Positions 9,853 to 22,341 of a stretch of 64,000 nucleotides of DNA are shown in pieces (within the stretch, counting starts at the first letter, position 1; the number at the start of each line of letters is the position of its first letter). The notes beneath the pieces are model-generated. The model searched no databases, had not been told where the DNA came from, and saw only the letters and a list, made by a program, of their open reading frames with translations. The stretch lies in NCBI GenBank assembly GCA_945861405.1, contig CAMAUL010000001.1, positions 1 through 64,000 on the forward strand. Direction: 5' to 3'. The translations under genes and the position numbers were made by a program. This DNA is from Candidatus Methylobacter oryzae (lineage in GTDB: Bacteria > Pseudomonadota > Gammaproteobacteria > Methylococcales > Methylomonadaceae).

Positions 9853-11052
9853 ATGGTCGCAGAGGTTGGTGTGGGTAATACGCAGGTTTTAAATGAACGC
9901 TCGCTACAGCTGTTAAAAACGCTGGTCGAACGTTATATCAGTGATGGTCAGCCGGTGGGTTCACGGGCTTTATCAAAAGATTCGGATTTAAACTTAAGTC
10001 CGGCAACCATTCGCAATGTGATGGCCGATTTGGAAGATCTTGGCTTGGTGCATTCGCCGCATACGTCGGCGGGACGGGTGCCTACGGTCAGCGGCTACCG
10101 CCTGTTTGTCGATACCTTGTTGACGGTTAAGCCGTTGGAATCAAAAGACTTGACCCGGCTGCACCAAGGCTTGTCGGTCAGCGAGGACAGCAGCGATATG
10201 ATCGGCGTCGCCTCGCGGCTGCTGTCGGAATTAACCCAGATGGCGGGGGTGGTGACCTTGCCCAAAAGAGAGCTGGTATGCCTGCGGCATATCGAGTTTC
10301 TATCCTTATCTCATACCCGTGTGCTGGTCATTTTTGTGACTAATGAGCAGGAAGTCCATAACAAAATTATCCACACCTCCAAAGTATTCAGCCCGGCCGA
10401 ATTACAGCAGGCCGCCAATTATCTAAATTCGATTTATTCCGGTCGCAGCCTGGATGCGGTACGCAAAGCCGTTTTAAAAGAGTTACAGGAAGACCAGGAA
10501 CGCATGACAAATCTGTCTGGAACAGATTTGCATTTACCCGAAGGGTGTCGGGCAGGAAAGCCCGACATGACAAATCTGTCCGGAACAGATTTGCATTTAC
10601 CCGAAGGGTGTCGGGCAGGAAAGCCCGGCATGAACCAAGGCATGCTGGATGCGGTAAAAATGGCGCAACTGGCTTTCGACCAGGACAATAAAAAAGACGA
10701 TTATGTGCTGACCGGCGAAACCAATTTAATGGGTTTTTCCGAGTTGTCTGACATGGAGCGGCTAAAAAATCTGTTCGAAGCATTCAGTCAAAAACAGGGC
10801 GTTATCCATTTGCTGGATCAATGCATGAAAGCCGACGGCGTACAGATTTTTATCGGCGAAGAATCCGGCTATCGGGCTTTCGATCATTGCAGTCTGGTGA
10901 CGTCATCGTATTCGGTCAGCGACGAAGTGGTCGGGGTGCTGGGCGTGATCGGGCCGACGCGCATGGCCTACGAGAAAATCATCCCGTTTGTCGATGTCAC
11001 GGCAAAATTGTTGGGTGCCGCCTTGAATCCAAAATCAACGACCCCACTATAA
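9853..11052 (+). CDS. hrcA: Heat-inducible transcription repressor HrcA with in-frame repeat insertion
   Basis: LNERSLQLLKTLVERYISDGQPVGSRALSK, LSPATIRNVMADLEDLGL; 42-aa insertion MTNLSGTDLHLPEGCRAGKP[D/G] x2. Confidence 0.95.
   Translation: MVAEVGVGNTQVLNERSLQLLKTLVERYISDGQPVGSRALSKDSDLNLSPATIRNVMADLEDLGLVHSPHTSAGRVPTVSGYRLFVDTLLTVKPLESKDLTRLHQGLSVSEDSSDMIGVASRLLSELTQMAGVVTLPKRELVCLRHIEFLSLSHTRVLVIFVTNEQEVHNKIIHTSKVFSPAELQQAANYLNSIYSGRSLDAVRKAVLKELQEDQERMTNLSGTDLHLPEGCRAGKPDMTNLSGTDLHLPEGCRAGKPGMNQGMLDAVKMAQLAFDQDNKKDDYVLTGETNLMGFSELSDMERLKNLFEAFSQKQGVIHLLDQCMKADGVQIFIGEESGYRAFDHCSLVTSSYSVSDEVVGVLGVIGPTRMAYEKIIPFVDVTAKLLGAALNPKSTTPL
10504..10629 (+). repeat. Two tandem 63-bp palindrome-rich units inserted in frame in hrcA
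   Basis: Two units differing at 2 positions; each contains CAAATCTGT...ACAGATTTG and GTCGGGC...GCCCGAC/GCCCGGC inverted repeats. Confidence 0.92.
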
Positions 11053-11114
11053 ATAATAACTTTTTGTGCTATCGAGCATGAGTATTAATTCTAAATATTA
11101 TGGAGCTATAAATA

Positions 11115-11726
11115 ATGAGTACTAATCAGGAAGCGCCTGAATCTCAGGTTAAAACTGAAAGCGATGGTGTTAGGGAGCCGTCACATACCGAATTGGTCGA
11201 ACACGAACTGACGTTTGAGGAGTTACAACAGACATTGGCTCAGACTGAGCAAAAAGCACAGGAGAACTGGGACAAGGCGGTTCGCGCACAGGCGGAAATG
11301 GAAAACCTGAAAAGAAGAACGCAAAAGGATCTGGAAGATGCGCACAAGTTTGGGCTTACCAATTTCGCCAAGGAACTGTTGCCGGTATTGGACAGCTTGG
11401 TGTTAGGTTTGCAAGCCGCAACCGGCGATAGCGAGGACGTGAGAAAATTCCGCGAGGGCAGCGAATTAACGATTAAACAGTTTGAGTCAGTCTTTGAAAA
11501 ATTTAAAATTGAATTAATTGATCCTATCGGCCAGCCGTTTAATGCCGAATTGCATCAGGCCATGGCCATGCAGGCCGTTGAAGGCGCAGAGCCGAATACG
11601 GTGGTTAACGTTTTCCAAAAAGGTTATATGTTGAACGGACGATTGCTTCGTCCCGCGATGGTTTTGGTTGCCAAAGCGGTCGATAAAAAACCGACAGATA
11701 TTCCTAGTATCAATGAACAGGCATAA
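11115..11726 (+). CDS. grpE: Nucleotide exchange factor GrpE
   Basis: RAQAEMENLKRRTQKDLEDAHKFGLTNFAKELLPVLDSL. Confidence 0.96.
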   Translation: MSTNQEAPESQVKTESDGVREPSHTELVEHELTFEELQQTLAQTEQKAQENWDKAVRAQAEMENLKRRTQKDLEDAHKFGLTNFAKELLPVLDSLVLGLQAATGDSEDVRKFREGSELTIKQFESVFEKFKIELIDPIGQPFNAELHQAMAMQAVEGAEPNTVVNVFQKGYMLNGRLLRPAMVLVAKAVDKKPTDIPSINEQA

Positions 11727-12049
11727 CCGTTCAACCACAGATTGGCACGGATGCATACAGATAAACTGAAATATAAAGAACTTACTCATCTCTTCATCAA
11801 GAGTTTAAACGGCTTGTTTATAATAAACAGCAAAAAACAATCTGTTGTGCCATATTGATCTGTGGCTAAATAATTACGGACAGGCTTGAAATCAAATAAA
11901 GCAGCCTCATATTTGTAACAACTATTACTTTTTTAAATAAATGGTAGGGGCAATCCCTTGTGGTTGCCTTTTTCGTTCAGGTTTTAGAAAACAATGGGCA
12001 GGCACAAGACCCGCCCCTACACACAATAAATTCAAGTCTGGAGAATTCA

Positions 12050-13981
12050 ATGGCTAAAATAATCGGCATAGATTTAGGAACAACCAACTCGTGCGTTGCG
12101 GTGTTGGAAAACGGCGTCGCAAGAGTGATTGAAAACAGCGAGGGCGCACGTACCACGCCTTCCATCATCGCTTTTACCAGTGATGACGAAGTGTTGGTCG
12201 GGCAGTCGGCAAAACGCCAAGCCGTTACCAACCCAAAAAACACCGTATTTGCGATCAAGCGTTTGATCGGTCGTCGTTTTAAGGACGATGTCGTACAAAA
12301 AGACATCAAAATGGTGCCTTATAAAATCGTCGAAGCTGAAAACGGCGATGCCTGGGTTGAAGTTCACGGCAAGAAAATGGCGTCTCCCGAAATTTCAGCG
12401 CGTATTCTGATGAAGCTGAAAAAAGACGCTGAAGCCTATTTGGGCGAAGAAGTCACCGAAGCTGTGATTACCGTACCGGCTTACTTTAACGACTCGCAAC
12501 GTCAGGCGACTAAAGATGCCGGCCGTATTGCCGGACTTGAAGTCAAACGTATTATCAATGAACCGACAGCGTCTGCATTGGCGTTCGGCATGGATAAGCC
12601 TAAAGGCGACACCAAAATTGCGGTGTATGACTTAGGCGGCGGTACTTTCGATATTTCGATCATTGAAATCGCTGAGATAGAAGGCGAGCACCAATTCGAA
12701 GTGTTATCGACCAACGGCGATACATTCCTGGGCGGTGAAGATTTCGACTCAAGAATCATTGAATTTTTGGCCTCGGAATTCAAAAAAGAAAGCGGCGTAG
12801 ACGTGCATAACGATCCGTTGGCCTTGCAACGTTTGAAAGAAGCGGCGGAAAAAGCCAAGATAGAACTGTCTTCAAGCCAGCAAACCGATGTGAATCTGCC
12901 TTACATTACTGCTGATGCATCGGGCCCCAAGCATTTAAATGTTAAGTTGACCCGCGCCAAACTGGAGTCCTTGGTTGAAGAGCTAATTAACCGCACTAAA
13001 GGCCCTTGTGAAATGGCACTGAAAGACGCGAAATTAAAGGCATCGGATATCAATGACGTGATTCTGGTAGGCGGTCAAACCCGTATGCCGAAAGTGCAGG
13101 AAATGGTAAAAGCCATTTTCGGCAAAGAACCGCGAAAAGACGTTAACCCTGATGAAGCGGTTGCTTTAGGCGCTGCGATTCAGGCGGGCGTTTTGGCGGG
13201 CGACGTTAAAGACGTGTTGCTGCTGGACGTTATCCCGTTATCGCTGGGTATCGAGACGATGGGCGGCGTCATGACCAAACTGATCGAGAAAAATACCACG
13301 ATTCCAACCAATGCATCGCAGGTGTTCTCAACCGCAGACGACAATCAAACGGCAGTGACCGTTCATGTATTACAAGGCGAGCGCGAAGTCGCAGCGGGGA
13401 ATAAATCGCTGGGGCGTTTTGATCTGTCTGATATTCCGCCTGCGTCGCGCGGTGTTCCGCAAATTGAAGTTGCATTCGACATTGATGCCAACGGTATTTT
13501 GAATGTGTCAGCCAAAGACAAGGCGACCGGCAAAAAACAATCGATTGTTATCAAAGCCTCCAGTGGTTTGTCGGATGACGAAGTGGATCGCATGGTTAAA
13601 GATGCCGAAGCGCATGCCGATGAAGATCGCAAGCTGACACAACTGGTTCATGCTCGCAACCATGCGGACGGTATGATACACGCGACTGAAAAATCGATGA
13701 AAGAACTGGGCGACCAAGTCGGCGCTGATGAAAAAGCCAGCATTGAACAAGCGATTGAAGAACTGAAAGCTGCGGTTAAAGGCGATGATAAAGAAGCCAT
13801 TGAAGCCAAAACGCATGACTTAACCGAGTTGTCGGGTAAACTGGCTGAGCGCGTTTATGCGCAAAAGTCGGCATCCGAAGGTGAAGCGTCCGGCGCTCAT
13901 GGCTCTTCAGAACATGCGGCAGCCGATGACGGTGTTGTCGATGCCGAGTTTGAAGAAGTTAAAGACGACGACAAGAAGTAA
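12050..13981 (+). CDS. dnaK: Chaperone protein DnaK
   Basis: [20 protein letters not shown]; start internal to longer ORF (11960). Confidence 0.99.
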   Translation: MAKIIGIDLGTTNSCVAVLENGVARVIENSEGARTTPSIIAFTSDDEVLVGQSAKRQAVTNPKNTVFAIKRLIGRRFKDDVVQKDIKMVPYKIVEAENGDAWVEVHGKKMASPEISARILMKLKKDAEAYLGEEVTEAVITVPAYFNDSQRQATKDAGRIAGLEVKRIINEPTASALAFGMDKPKGDTKIAVYDLGGGTFDISIIEIAEIEGEHQFEVLSTNGDTFLGGEDFDSRIIEFLASEFKKESGVDVHNDPLALQRLKEAAEKAKIELSSSQQTDVNLPYITADASGPKHLNVKLTRAKLESLVEELINRTKGPCEMALKDAKLKASDINDVILVGGQTRMPKVQEMVKAIFGKEPRKDVNPDEAVALGAAIQAGVLAGDVKDVLLLDVIPLSLGIETMGGVMTKLIEKNTTIPTNASQVFSTADDNQTAVTVHVLQGEREVAAGNKSLGRFDLSDIPPASRGVPQIEVAFDIDANGILNVSAKDKATGKKQSIVIKASSGLSDDEVDRMVKDAEAHADEDRKLTQLVHARNHADGMIHATEKSMKELGDQVGADEKASIEQAIEELKAAVKGDDKEAIEAKTHDLTELSGKLAERVYAQKSASEGEASGAHGSSEHAAADDGVVDAEFEEVKDDDKK

Positions 13982-14197
13982 ATGTAGGCTGGGGCTACCT
14001 TACCCCAGAGACATTAACTTAAGGCATAAAACCACGAAGAACACGAAGCTCGCGAAGGACAAACTTCGTGTCCCTTCGTGTTCTTTTTGCGGTTTAATAA
14101 ACATCGATTATCGATTGAGCATGCTGACTTTCTGATACCTATCGGGAGTCTCCCAGACGATGATAATCACCAAAATCCAACAATAGACTATTGAACC

Positions 14198-15337
14198 ATG
14201 GCAAAAGAAGATTTTTACAAGCTTCTCGGTGTAGACAAAAACGCCAGTGATGCAGAAATTAAAAAAAGCTATCGCAGCAAGGCAATGAAGCATCATCCTG
14301 ACCGGAATAAAGACAATCCGGTGGAAGCCGAGGCCAAGTTTAAGCAGATTAAAGAAGCTTACGAAGTCTTATCCGACCCTAAAAAACGCTCCGCTTACGA
14401 CCAGTTCGGCCATGCCGGGGTTGATGCCTCGATGGGCGGCGGGCGTGGTGCAGGTGGTTTTGGCAGCGGTGAAAGTTTCAGTGATATTTTCGGCGACATT
14501 TTCGGCGGCGGAAGACAGCAACAGCAGCAGCGGAGCAACGTTCAACGCGGCTCTGATCTACGCTACAATCTGGAATTATCGTTAGAAGAAGCCGTATTCG
14601 GCACCGATGCCAAAATTCGTGTGCCGGTGCTGGTTTCTTGCGGCGAGTGTAGCGGTTCCGGTGCAAAAAAAGGTTCCAGCCCGGTTATCTGTTCAACCTG
14701 TCACGGTCACGGCCAAGTCAGGATGCAACAGGGATTCTTTTCAGTACAGCAAACCTGTCCAACCTGTCGAGGTTCCGGCAAACAGATCAAAGATCCCTGC
14801 GGTTCATGTTACGGCCAAGGTCGAGTCCAGGAAAATAAAACCCTGTCAGCAAAAATCCCGGCAGGCGTCGATACCGGCGACCGCATCCGTTTGGCTGGTG
14901 AAGGCGAAGCCGGGGAATACGGCGGCCCTGCGGGCGATCTTTACGTTCAGGTTCAAGTAAAAGATCATCAGATTTTTACCCGTGACGGCGCGAATTTATA
15001 TTGCGAAGTGCCGATCAGTTTTCCTACCGCCTGCTTGGGCGGCGAGTTGGAAGTGCCTACCTTGAACGGCAAAGTGCTGTTAAAAATCCCTGCCGAAACG
15101 CAAACCGGTAAATTGTTCAGGCTACGCGGCAAAGGCGTCAAGCCGGTCAGGGGCGGAGCAGTCGGCGATTTATTGTGCAAAGTGCAAGTTGAAACCCCCG
15201 TGCATCTGACCAAAGAGCAAAAAGCCTTGGTGCAGCAGCTCAGCGAGTCTCTATCCGGCGGAGGCAAACATCACAGCCCGCAGGAGTCTTCATGGACTGA
15301 CGGTGTAAAAAGCTTTTTCGACAAACTAACAGGATAA
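14198..15337 (+). CDS. dnaJ: Chaperone protein DnaJ
   Basis: J domain HHPDRN; G/F region; four CxxCxGxG zinc motifs. Confidence 0.98.
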   Translation: MAKEDFYKLLGVDKNASDAEIKKSYRSKAMKHHPDRNKDNPVEAEAKFKQIKEAYEVLSDPKKRSAYDQFGHAGVDASMGGGRGAGGFGSGESFSDIFGDIFGGGRQQQQQRSNVQRGSDLRYNLELSLEEAVFGTDAKIRVPVLVSCGECSGSGAKKGSSPVICSTCHGHGQVRMQQGFFSVQQTCPTCRGSGKQIKDPCGSCYGQGRVQENKTLSAKIPAGVDTGDRIRLAGEGEAGEYGGPAGDLYVQVQVKDHQIFTRDGANLYCEVPISFPTACLGGELEVPTLNGKVLLKIPAETQTGKLFRLRGKGVKPVRGGAVGDLLCKVQVETPVHLTKEQKALVQQLSESLSGGGKHHSPQESSWTDGVKSFFDKLTG

Positions 15338-16144
<807 letters not shown>

Positions 16145-16266
16145 AGATCGGTCGGGTTAGCGTAGCGTAACCCGACACATCGAAGCGGCAAATGTCGGGC
16201 ATAAACAGCATGCTCCACCTTCATAGCTACCCGACATGATTTATTCGGGGCTATATGGCTATTACA

Positions 16267-16919
16267 TTACTTCTCAGACAATAATGCCATTGCCTTTTCG
16301 CTGTTAATCCAATATTTCCCGTATTCAACCCAATATTCATAAGCTTGATCTGCTCCGCCATAAGAAATATATCCAGGCATTATAGATTTGGGTCTGGGAT
16401 GACGTTTTTTTCTTAGCTCTTTGGCTACCAGAGGAAGTTGCATTTCCGCTTCCTTGAGCAGGGATTTTGCTTTAGTGGTTTCACCTGACAAAATTAGAGC
16501 TAGCGGATATGTATATATGATTTCCGGCGCAATATCATCCTCACAGGCTTTACAGTGACGTACGACAGAAAGAATATCTCCTTTCTCTAACCAGAGCCTT
16601 GGAAGAAAGATGCCGAACCCCCAAGTTATCATTCGGACAAACGGCAAGTAGACGAGTAAATATGCTGATCGGCAAATCCAGCTCATTACGCCTTTGATGC
16701 CATAATCCGAGATTGTGATAGGCGCGCATAAATGGAATGATGAAAAACATCAATATAAGAGGCATTATTTTCAATAATGCATCTTAGGAGTATTTCGCAA
16801 ATTTCATAGTTTCCCTCACGCCAGAATTCTAAAGCCCGATCAAGCTCATGATTAACCGATTCCGAAAGCTCAGGGCATTGGAATATCCAATCATCTTTTT
16901 CTATCTGAATTAATTTCAA
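16267..16919 (-). pseudogene. TPR-containing protein disrupted by frameshifts
   Basis: TPR-like segments sit in three minus-strand frames (ORFs 16686..16919, 16550..16774, 16267..16686) that read in order as one protein. Confidence 0.6.
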
Positions 16920-17016
16920 CGTTTATATCCTGTTGTATTTATTGACTAACGCCAGAATCACCAGCAACCATGAGCAAAAGGCGTGATGTTTATGTCAGTC
17001 CGAGTGCATGCAATTG

Positions 17017-17313
17017 TTATGCTTTGATTTCATCAATGGGTAATATTTGCTTACCATGCCTGACCGTAAGAATAGAAATTCGTTCGCCCTCTATTTTATA
17101 GATAATACGGTAGTTGCCATGAATGATCTCACGGAAATCATCTTGCCTGATTTCTGGAACGATGCGCCCACTCTTTGGAAATTGTTCCAGCCTTTCGACT
17201 GCCTGAAATATTGAATCAACCCATTTTTGGGCGGCATTTAAACTGTCTTGAGCGATATATTGTGAAATTTCCGCCACTCGGTCAATTGCCAATGGCGACC
17301 AGATTAATTTCAC
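17017..17313 (-). CDS. RelE/ParE family toxin
   Basis: 98 aa; IWSPLAIDRVAEISQYIAQDSLNAAQKWVDSIF...FREIIHGNYRIIYKIEGERISILTVRHGKQ. Confidence 0.9.
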   Translation of the reverse strand: MKLIWSPLAIDRVAEISQYIAQDSLNAAQKWVDSIFQAVERLEQFPKSGRIVPEIRQDDFREIIHGNYRIIYKIEGERISILTVRHGKQILPIDEIKA

Positions 17314-17588
17314 CTTTCAAGTCTCTTTAAAACTTCCTTCCTCGCATCCTGATGTCTAACACCATCCCCAGACTCTAATTGAGTGATTGAGATATGAATA
17401 TCTTCCAGCAATTCGATTTTCTCTTGCATGGCTTCAAATTCACCGACATCCAGTAAAACCCCAACACCTTTGCCGTGCTGAGTAATCACAAGCGGCCTCT
17501 TTGTGTCATGAACCTGTTTTATGAAAGATGCCACGCCGGAACGAAATTCTGACAGGGGGCGAATATCTTGATCTATAACCATTCTACG
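17310..17588 (-). CDS. Phd/YefM (RelB-like) antitoxin
   Basis: IRPLSEFRSGVASFIKQVHDTKRPLVITQHGKGVGVLLDVGEFEAMQEKIELLE; overlaps toxin start by 4 nt. Confidence 0.88.
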   Translation of the reverse strand, partial: RRMVIDQDIRPLSEFRSGVASFIKQVHDTKRPLVITQHGKGVGVLLDVGEFEAMQEKIELLEDIHISITQLESGDGVRHQDARKEVLKRLER

Positions 17589-18182
17589 CATATTTTGAAC
17601 CTCATAAACACTGTTGTTTTGTACAGTGTACCGTACCAAATAACTTCATGACCAGTTTTTAAAGCATAACGTAAGCAGCCCGGAAAACCGAAAAAACCAC
17701 GTATCATAACTGCGCTCTGATTGAGCGCAGTGTAAGGGTAATTCACAAGGTTCGTGATTAAATATGGTTCATGCTTGAATGAACCCATCGTACGCCTCAT
17801 TTATTGTAACAATCAACGGTTATATGTGCTTGTCGACCATCATGCTAAAATCCACGAATGCAAATTACTGGATGAATCCACCGTTATAAACATTAATCAA
17901 GTTTTAGAACTTGCAAAGCAATTGAATGTTAACGAGAATCCCATTGCTTAATTTCTTCGTTTTGAAGCCAATGGCCGTTAGAATGTGCTGAACGCAGTGA
18001 AGCGAACGATGCAGCTCTTAACGACACCGCATCCTGTAGAACAACTGATCCTGATACTTGCTCTGCATCCGATGCTGATAATTTTAACCAGCACCCCAAC
18101 CAATATAAGGACTCCTTTATATGGAAGCATCATCACTCGTTACCCAAATGTTCAGCCAAAATAATAAGCACCCTATTGGTGG

Positions 18183-18895
18183 ATGACCCCACTGGCCTTC
18201 CTGATCGCTTTTCTGAAATCGCCGTTCATGAAAGGCGTGCTTGATGAGCTTCAGGTTAACTTGGCAGCAAAGTTCTTTCTGGATAAAGAAATCTACACGT
18301 TGTTTAAGAACGTGACGCTACCGACAGAGAGCGGAACCACTCAAATCGACCACGTCATTGCGTCACGGTACGATGTTTTTGTTTTTGTGATCGAGACCAA
18401 GAACATGAAAGGCTGGATATTCAGCAGCGCGCAACAAAAAACCTGGACGCAAAAGATTTACCGGCACACCAGCACCTTTCAAAATCCGCTACATCAGAAC
18501 CGAAACACTGCGGTCTGCACTGGAACTCAAACCGGATACGGTGTTTTCGGTGGTCGTCTTTGTCGGCGATAGCACTTTCAAAACCGCAATGCCGGACAAT
18601 GTTGTTTATGGGATGGGTTACATCCGCTTTGTAAAAACCAAGATGCAGGCCATTCTAAGCGATAGTGATGTTCTGGCCATTTGCACCAGGATTCAGTCCG
18701 GTCGGTTAAAACCACCTACATTGATCATGTTAGGCACGTCACAAAACTCTGGTCGAGGATAAAACAGCGGCAAGATGACAGTTCATGCCCAAAATGCGGT
18801 ATGCCAATGATATTGCGAACGCGCGCGTGGCGACAATCAAGGTAAGTTCTGGGGATGTACCGGTTATCCGGGATGCAAAACGGTTAGACAATTAG
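18183..18895 (+). pseudogene. NERD-domain protein with C-terminal topoisomerase-type zinc finger, frameshifted
   Basis: NERD core KNVTLPTESGTTQIDHVIASRYDVFVFVIETKNMKGWIF, continuation in another frame (18541..18762), then CPKCGMPMILR / GKFWGCTGYPGC in further frames. Confidence 0.7.
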
Positions 18896-19204
18896 CGTAA
18901 AAACATCGCATCTAATGTGAAGGAAGGTAGGCCAAGACTGGGTCGCTGCAATATTAATGCGGCTGCGACAGGGTATTCACGGTTGATATTGCCGAACATT
19001 GATAAAGCATTTGCTGGCTGATTGAATTGCATTTTTGAAGCTCGTGTTTAGCTTTGTCACAAAAAAAGAGAGGGGCTTAAAAAGCGCTGGCCGCCCCCTC
19101 GGTATCGCACAAATATACGATAATGAGAGACAGCCAGAAAGGCACAATACTATTGGAAATTCACCTTACACTCAACTTAAAACTTAAAGTCGTAAGGTTT
19201 TGGA

Positions 19205-19726
19205 TTACTTTTCTTGCAGTTTTGCGCTCAGCTGTCCAGAAAACTGACCGAAATATGTACCCACTACAATAGAGATGGATATTAAGATCAGCGGGTTGTC
19301 CAAGGAAGCGCTCAGCAAAACGTCTTTAGTCAATTTTTCCGGAGTTTGCAGCAAATATGCAAATGTAGACGAGTAGCCCAGTACGCTAGCCGGAATTGTT
19401 GCCAGTGCTGGAATATTTGCCGCAAGACACAGAACCAATACTGAACATGTTACCGTAACAGCAGCCCAAATCGGGAAGCCAAGTACTGCTGTTGATGGAA
19501 TGGTAGTGAGTTCAATAGCCGCTAACCAAGCCATAAAAACGCCGAAAATTCCACACACGATGGTGTTTTTTAAGGCTTCCTGATTGGCACCCAGAAAAAA
19601 GTAAGCCGCCCATGCAATGGTTGCAGCCCAGATAAGAAAGATGCCGCTAAGAGGCCCTACCGCCAGAAATGTAGCTAATCCAGCCAGACCGGCAATACTT
19701 AATGAAAGCGCTGTAAGATTATTCAT
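19205..19726 (-). CDS. DUF1097-like membrane protein
   Basis: 173 aa, multiple hydrophobic helices; ALSLSIAGLAGLATFLAVGPLSGIFLIWAATIAWAAYFFLG. Confidence 0.65.
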   Translation of the reverse strand: MNNLTALSLSIAGLAGLATFLAVGPLSGIFLIWAATIAWAAYFFLGANQEALKNTIVCGIFGVFMAWLAAIELTTIPSTAVLGFPIWAAVTVTCSVLVLCLAANIPALATIPASVLGYSSTFAYLLQTPEKLTKDVLLSASLDNPLILISISIVVGTYFGQFSGQLSAKLQEK

Positions 19727-19883
19727 AATATATTTCCAAAATACACCTCACTTATTGTTCAGTTAGATTCCGTATTGAGGTGGTTCTACGAAACTTAACA
19801 CTTGGCCTGCATGTTACATGGAAAAGAAAGTCTTCGCCATCCGGCTATAGATAAGAAATCCAAGTGCCGGATGGCTTATCTCA

Positions 19884-20870
19884 TTATCCTTCCAGAGTCG
19901 CCAGTCGTGCCGCAAGAATTTCTTCTAACGACTCTAACGCTTTAGTGAAACCATCGATACCTTCTGCCAATTTCTCAGAAGCCATACGGTTTTCTGCATG
20001 CATGTGATCGAAGGTCGCCTTATCAAGGGATATTTTTTCAATTGACGCGTTGGCTGCATTCTTAGGATCCAGCTTGCGTACCAGCTCACCTTCGGTAGAC
20101 TGAAGCTCAGCCAACAAAGATGGCGCAATAGTCAATAAATCGCAACCTGCCAATTCAACTATCTCACCCACGTTACGGAAGCTGGCGCCCATAACTTCGG
20201 TTTTATAGCCGAATTTTTTATAGTAATTGTAGACTTCTGTAACCGACAACACACCTGGATCTTCAGCTGGTGCATAAGAATCACGACCGGTATCTTTTTT
20301 GTACCAATCCAGAATACGTCCAACGAAAGGTGAAATCAGGGTGATTCCGTTTTCGGCGCAAGCGATAGCCTGATGCAGACCGAATAACAAAGTCAGGTTA
20401 GTGTGTATGCCTTCTTTTTCAAGAACGGCAGCAGCTTGTATGCCTTCCCAGGTTGCGGCAATTTTGATCAGAATCCGTTCGCGTGAAACGCCTTGCGCTT
20501 CGTACATCGCAATCAGTTCGCGGCCTACGCGAATGCTGGCATCGGTATCGAATGAAAGACGAGCATCTACTTCAGTGGAAACTCGTCCAGGAATAACTTC
20601 AAGTATTTTGCGTCCGAAAGAAACGGCCAAGCGCTCGAAAGCAAGAGTAGCCACTTGTGCAGCAGATGCATCTTTACCCAAAGTCGCTCTGGCACCTTTC
20701 AAGGTATCATCAACGATTCCTTGATATTGCGGCATTTGAGCTGCGGCGGTAATCAATGAAGGATTGGTCGTGGCATCGCGTGGCTTGAAAGTTTCAATCG
20801 CCTGAATATCACCCGTATCGGCAACCACCACGGTCATTTCTCTCAGTTGTTCAAGTAAAGTCTTTGCCAT
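19884..20870 (-). CDS. tal: Transaldolase
   Basis: [51 protein letters not shown]. Confidence 0.96.
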   Translation of the reverse strand: MAKTLLEQLREMTVVVADTGDIQAIETFKPRDATTNPSLITAAAQMPQYQGIVDDTLKGARATLGKDASAAQVATLAFERLAVSFGRKILEVIPGRVSTEVDARLSFDTDASIRVGRELIAMYEAQGVSRERILIKIAATWEGIQAAAVLEKEGIHTNLTLLFGLHQAIACAENGITLISPFVGRILDWYKKDTGRDSYAPAEDPGVLSVTEVYNYYKKFGYKTEVMGASFRNVGEIVELAGCDLLTIAPSLLAELQSTEGELVRKLDPKNAANASIEKISLDKATFDHMHAENRMASEKLAEGIDGFTKALESLEEILAARLATLEG

Positions 20871-21234
20871 TAGGGGCTCCTTTTTATTTTAAAAATTAAA
20901 AATCAGGATATACGCTCGTCATTTCCAAATACATTCAGAATTTACGCGCATGACATCCAATATAATTGCAGGAATAGGATTATACAGTGAACGGCAGGAA
21001 TTCATCATCAAAAAGCAAAGCCCTCGAATCTGAGATCAGAGCGATTGCTTTTACTAAGTCTTGTTTCGCAGAACCCCCAAGCTCGCATCCATTTAGCTTG
21101 GGAAGCTACATATGATGGCACCTGGGCTTCATTTCACTCAACTTGATCGCCCCGATCTCAACGATAAGCTAAGGTCTCCAGCTCACGTTCAACCAAGACA
21201 TCCATACTTTATTTACAGATGCCGCTCAGGCAAA

Positions 21235-22338
21235 TTATGCTTTTTCAGGGATTGCTTTTTCAGAAATATTTCGCCTAGTCATATACTTAGAGACGCCACT
21301 TGCAGCCGGAGATACTGCCTTCTTTTCCATATATTTGGCAACTCCGCTTGTTTTAGGCATTTTCTTTGCAGTCGATTCTCTTTCCAAGTACTTTGCAACT
21401 TTACTTGCAATTGGAGCTTGTTTTGCTTGAATCGACTGTCTTGCTACGTACTTTGCAACGCCACTTAAAACAGGCGCTTCTTTTCTGGATATAATTTGTT
21501 TTGCCACATACTTGGCAACACCGCTTACCGGTGGTTTTTCTTTTTCCAGAATTGCCTGCTCTTCCAAATACCTAGCTACTCCGGTTGCTGCAGTAGCAGC
21601 CACAGCTCTTTCCTGCGCCTTTTGCATCTCTTTTTCTCTCGCCAACAGCTGTTCTTTTTCTTTTTCTTGTTCTTGCTTATTTGCAAGTAGACGCTGTTCT
21701 TCCAGATACCTGGCAACTATCGCGGCAGCGGCGGCCTTTCTTGCGACAATGGACTCGTCTTCAAGATATTTGCCGACCCCAGTAGCCGCCGCAGTATTTC
21801 TGGCAGATATAGTCTGCTTCATTAAATACTTAGAAACACTGCTGATAACAGGTGCTTTCGCTTGTTGCTCAACATATTTCGCAACGCTGCTTGCAGCGGG
21901 CGCTTTTTTTGCAACGACATCATGCTTTGTCATATATTTAGCAACGCCGCTTATTTTCGGCGCTTTTTTTGCGAATATAGCCTGTCTTGCCATATACTTG
22001 GCGACGCTGCTTACGGGATACTGATCCAGTTTCTCCAAGTACTTGGCAACACTGGATACTGTTGCAAGTCCCTGATCAACGCCTGCCGTCAACGCTTCTT
22101 CATGATCTCCCAAGGAACCAGCAACCTCATTGGCTGCCGACAACTCTTCCAGGTTTTTCAGATACCTAGCAACTCCACTTTGCCCCGGCACAACTTCCTG
22201 CCTTCTCAGATACTTGGCAACTCCGGTTAATCCAGCCGGGACACTCGAATATGCACGGGGACGACTGGTTCGGGTTTCAACCTGCCTTTTGGAACCAAAC
22301 AGTCCAGACACTAAATCGATCAAGTAATTTTGATCCAC
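21235..22338 (-). CDS. [G/S]VAKYL-repeat protein (15 motif copies), putative scaffold
   Basis: 367 aa; recurring GVAKYLRRQ, SVAKYMARQ, GVARYLEEQ etc., about every 16-25 residues. Confidence 0.85.
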   Translation of the reverse strand: MDQNYLIDLVSGLFGSKRQVETRTSRPRAYSSVPAGLTGVAKYLRRQEVVPGQSGVARYLKNLEELSAANEVAGSLGDHEEALTAGVDQGLATVSSVAKYLEKLDQYPVSSVAKYMARQAIFAKKAPKISGVAKYMTKHDVVAKKAPAASSVAKYVEQQAKAPVISSVSKYLMKQTISARNTAAATGVGKYLEDESIVARKAAAAAIVARYLEEQRLLANKQEQEKEKEQLLAREKEMQKAQERAVAATAATGVARYLEEQAILEKEKPPVSGVAKYVAKQIISRKEAPVLSGVAKYVARQSIQAKQAPIASKVAKYLERESTAKKMPKTSGVAKYMEKKAVSPAASGVSKYMTRRNISEKAIPEKA

Positions 22339-22341
22339 TTA

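Noticed and set aside
10388-10783. Minus-strand 131-aa ORF in hrcA
   Set aside because: Antisense to hrcA and created by the repeat units.
17754-17951. 65-aa plus-strand ORF
   Set aside because: Possible fragment but no recognisable domain; evidence too weak.
21512-22024. Plus-strand 170-aa ORF antisense to the repeat protein
   Set aside because: It is an antisense reading of the repeated coding sequence; no independent support.
21235-22338. Repetitive DNA as CRISPR or minisatellite
   Set aside because: The periodicity is at protein level with variable spacing and diverged codons, so it is a repeat protein, not a CRISPR array.
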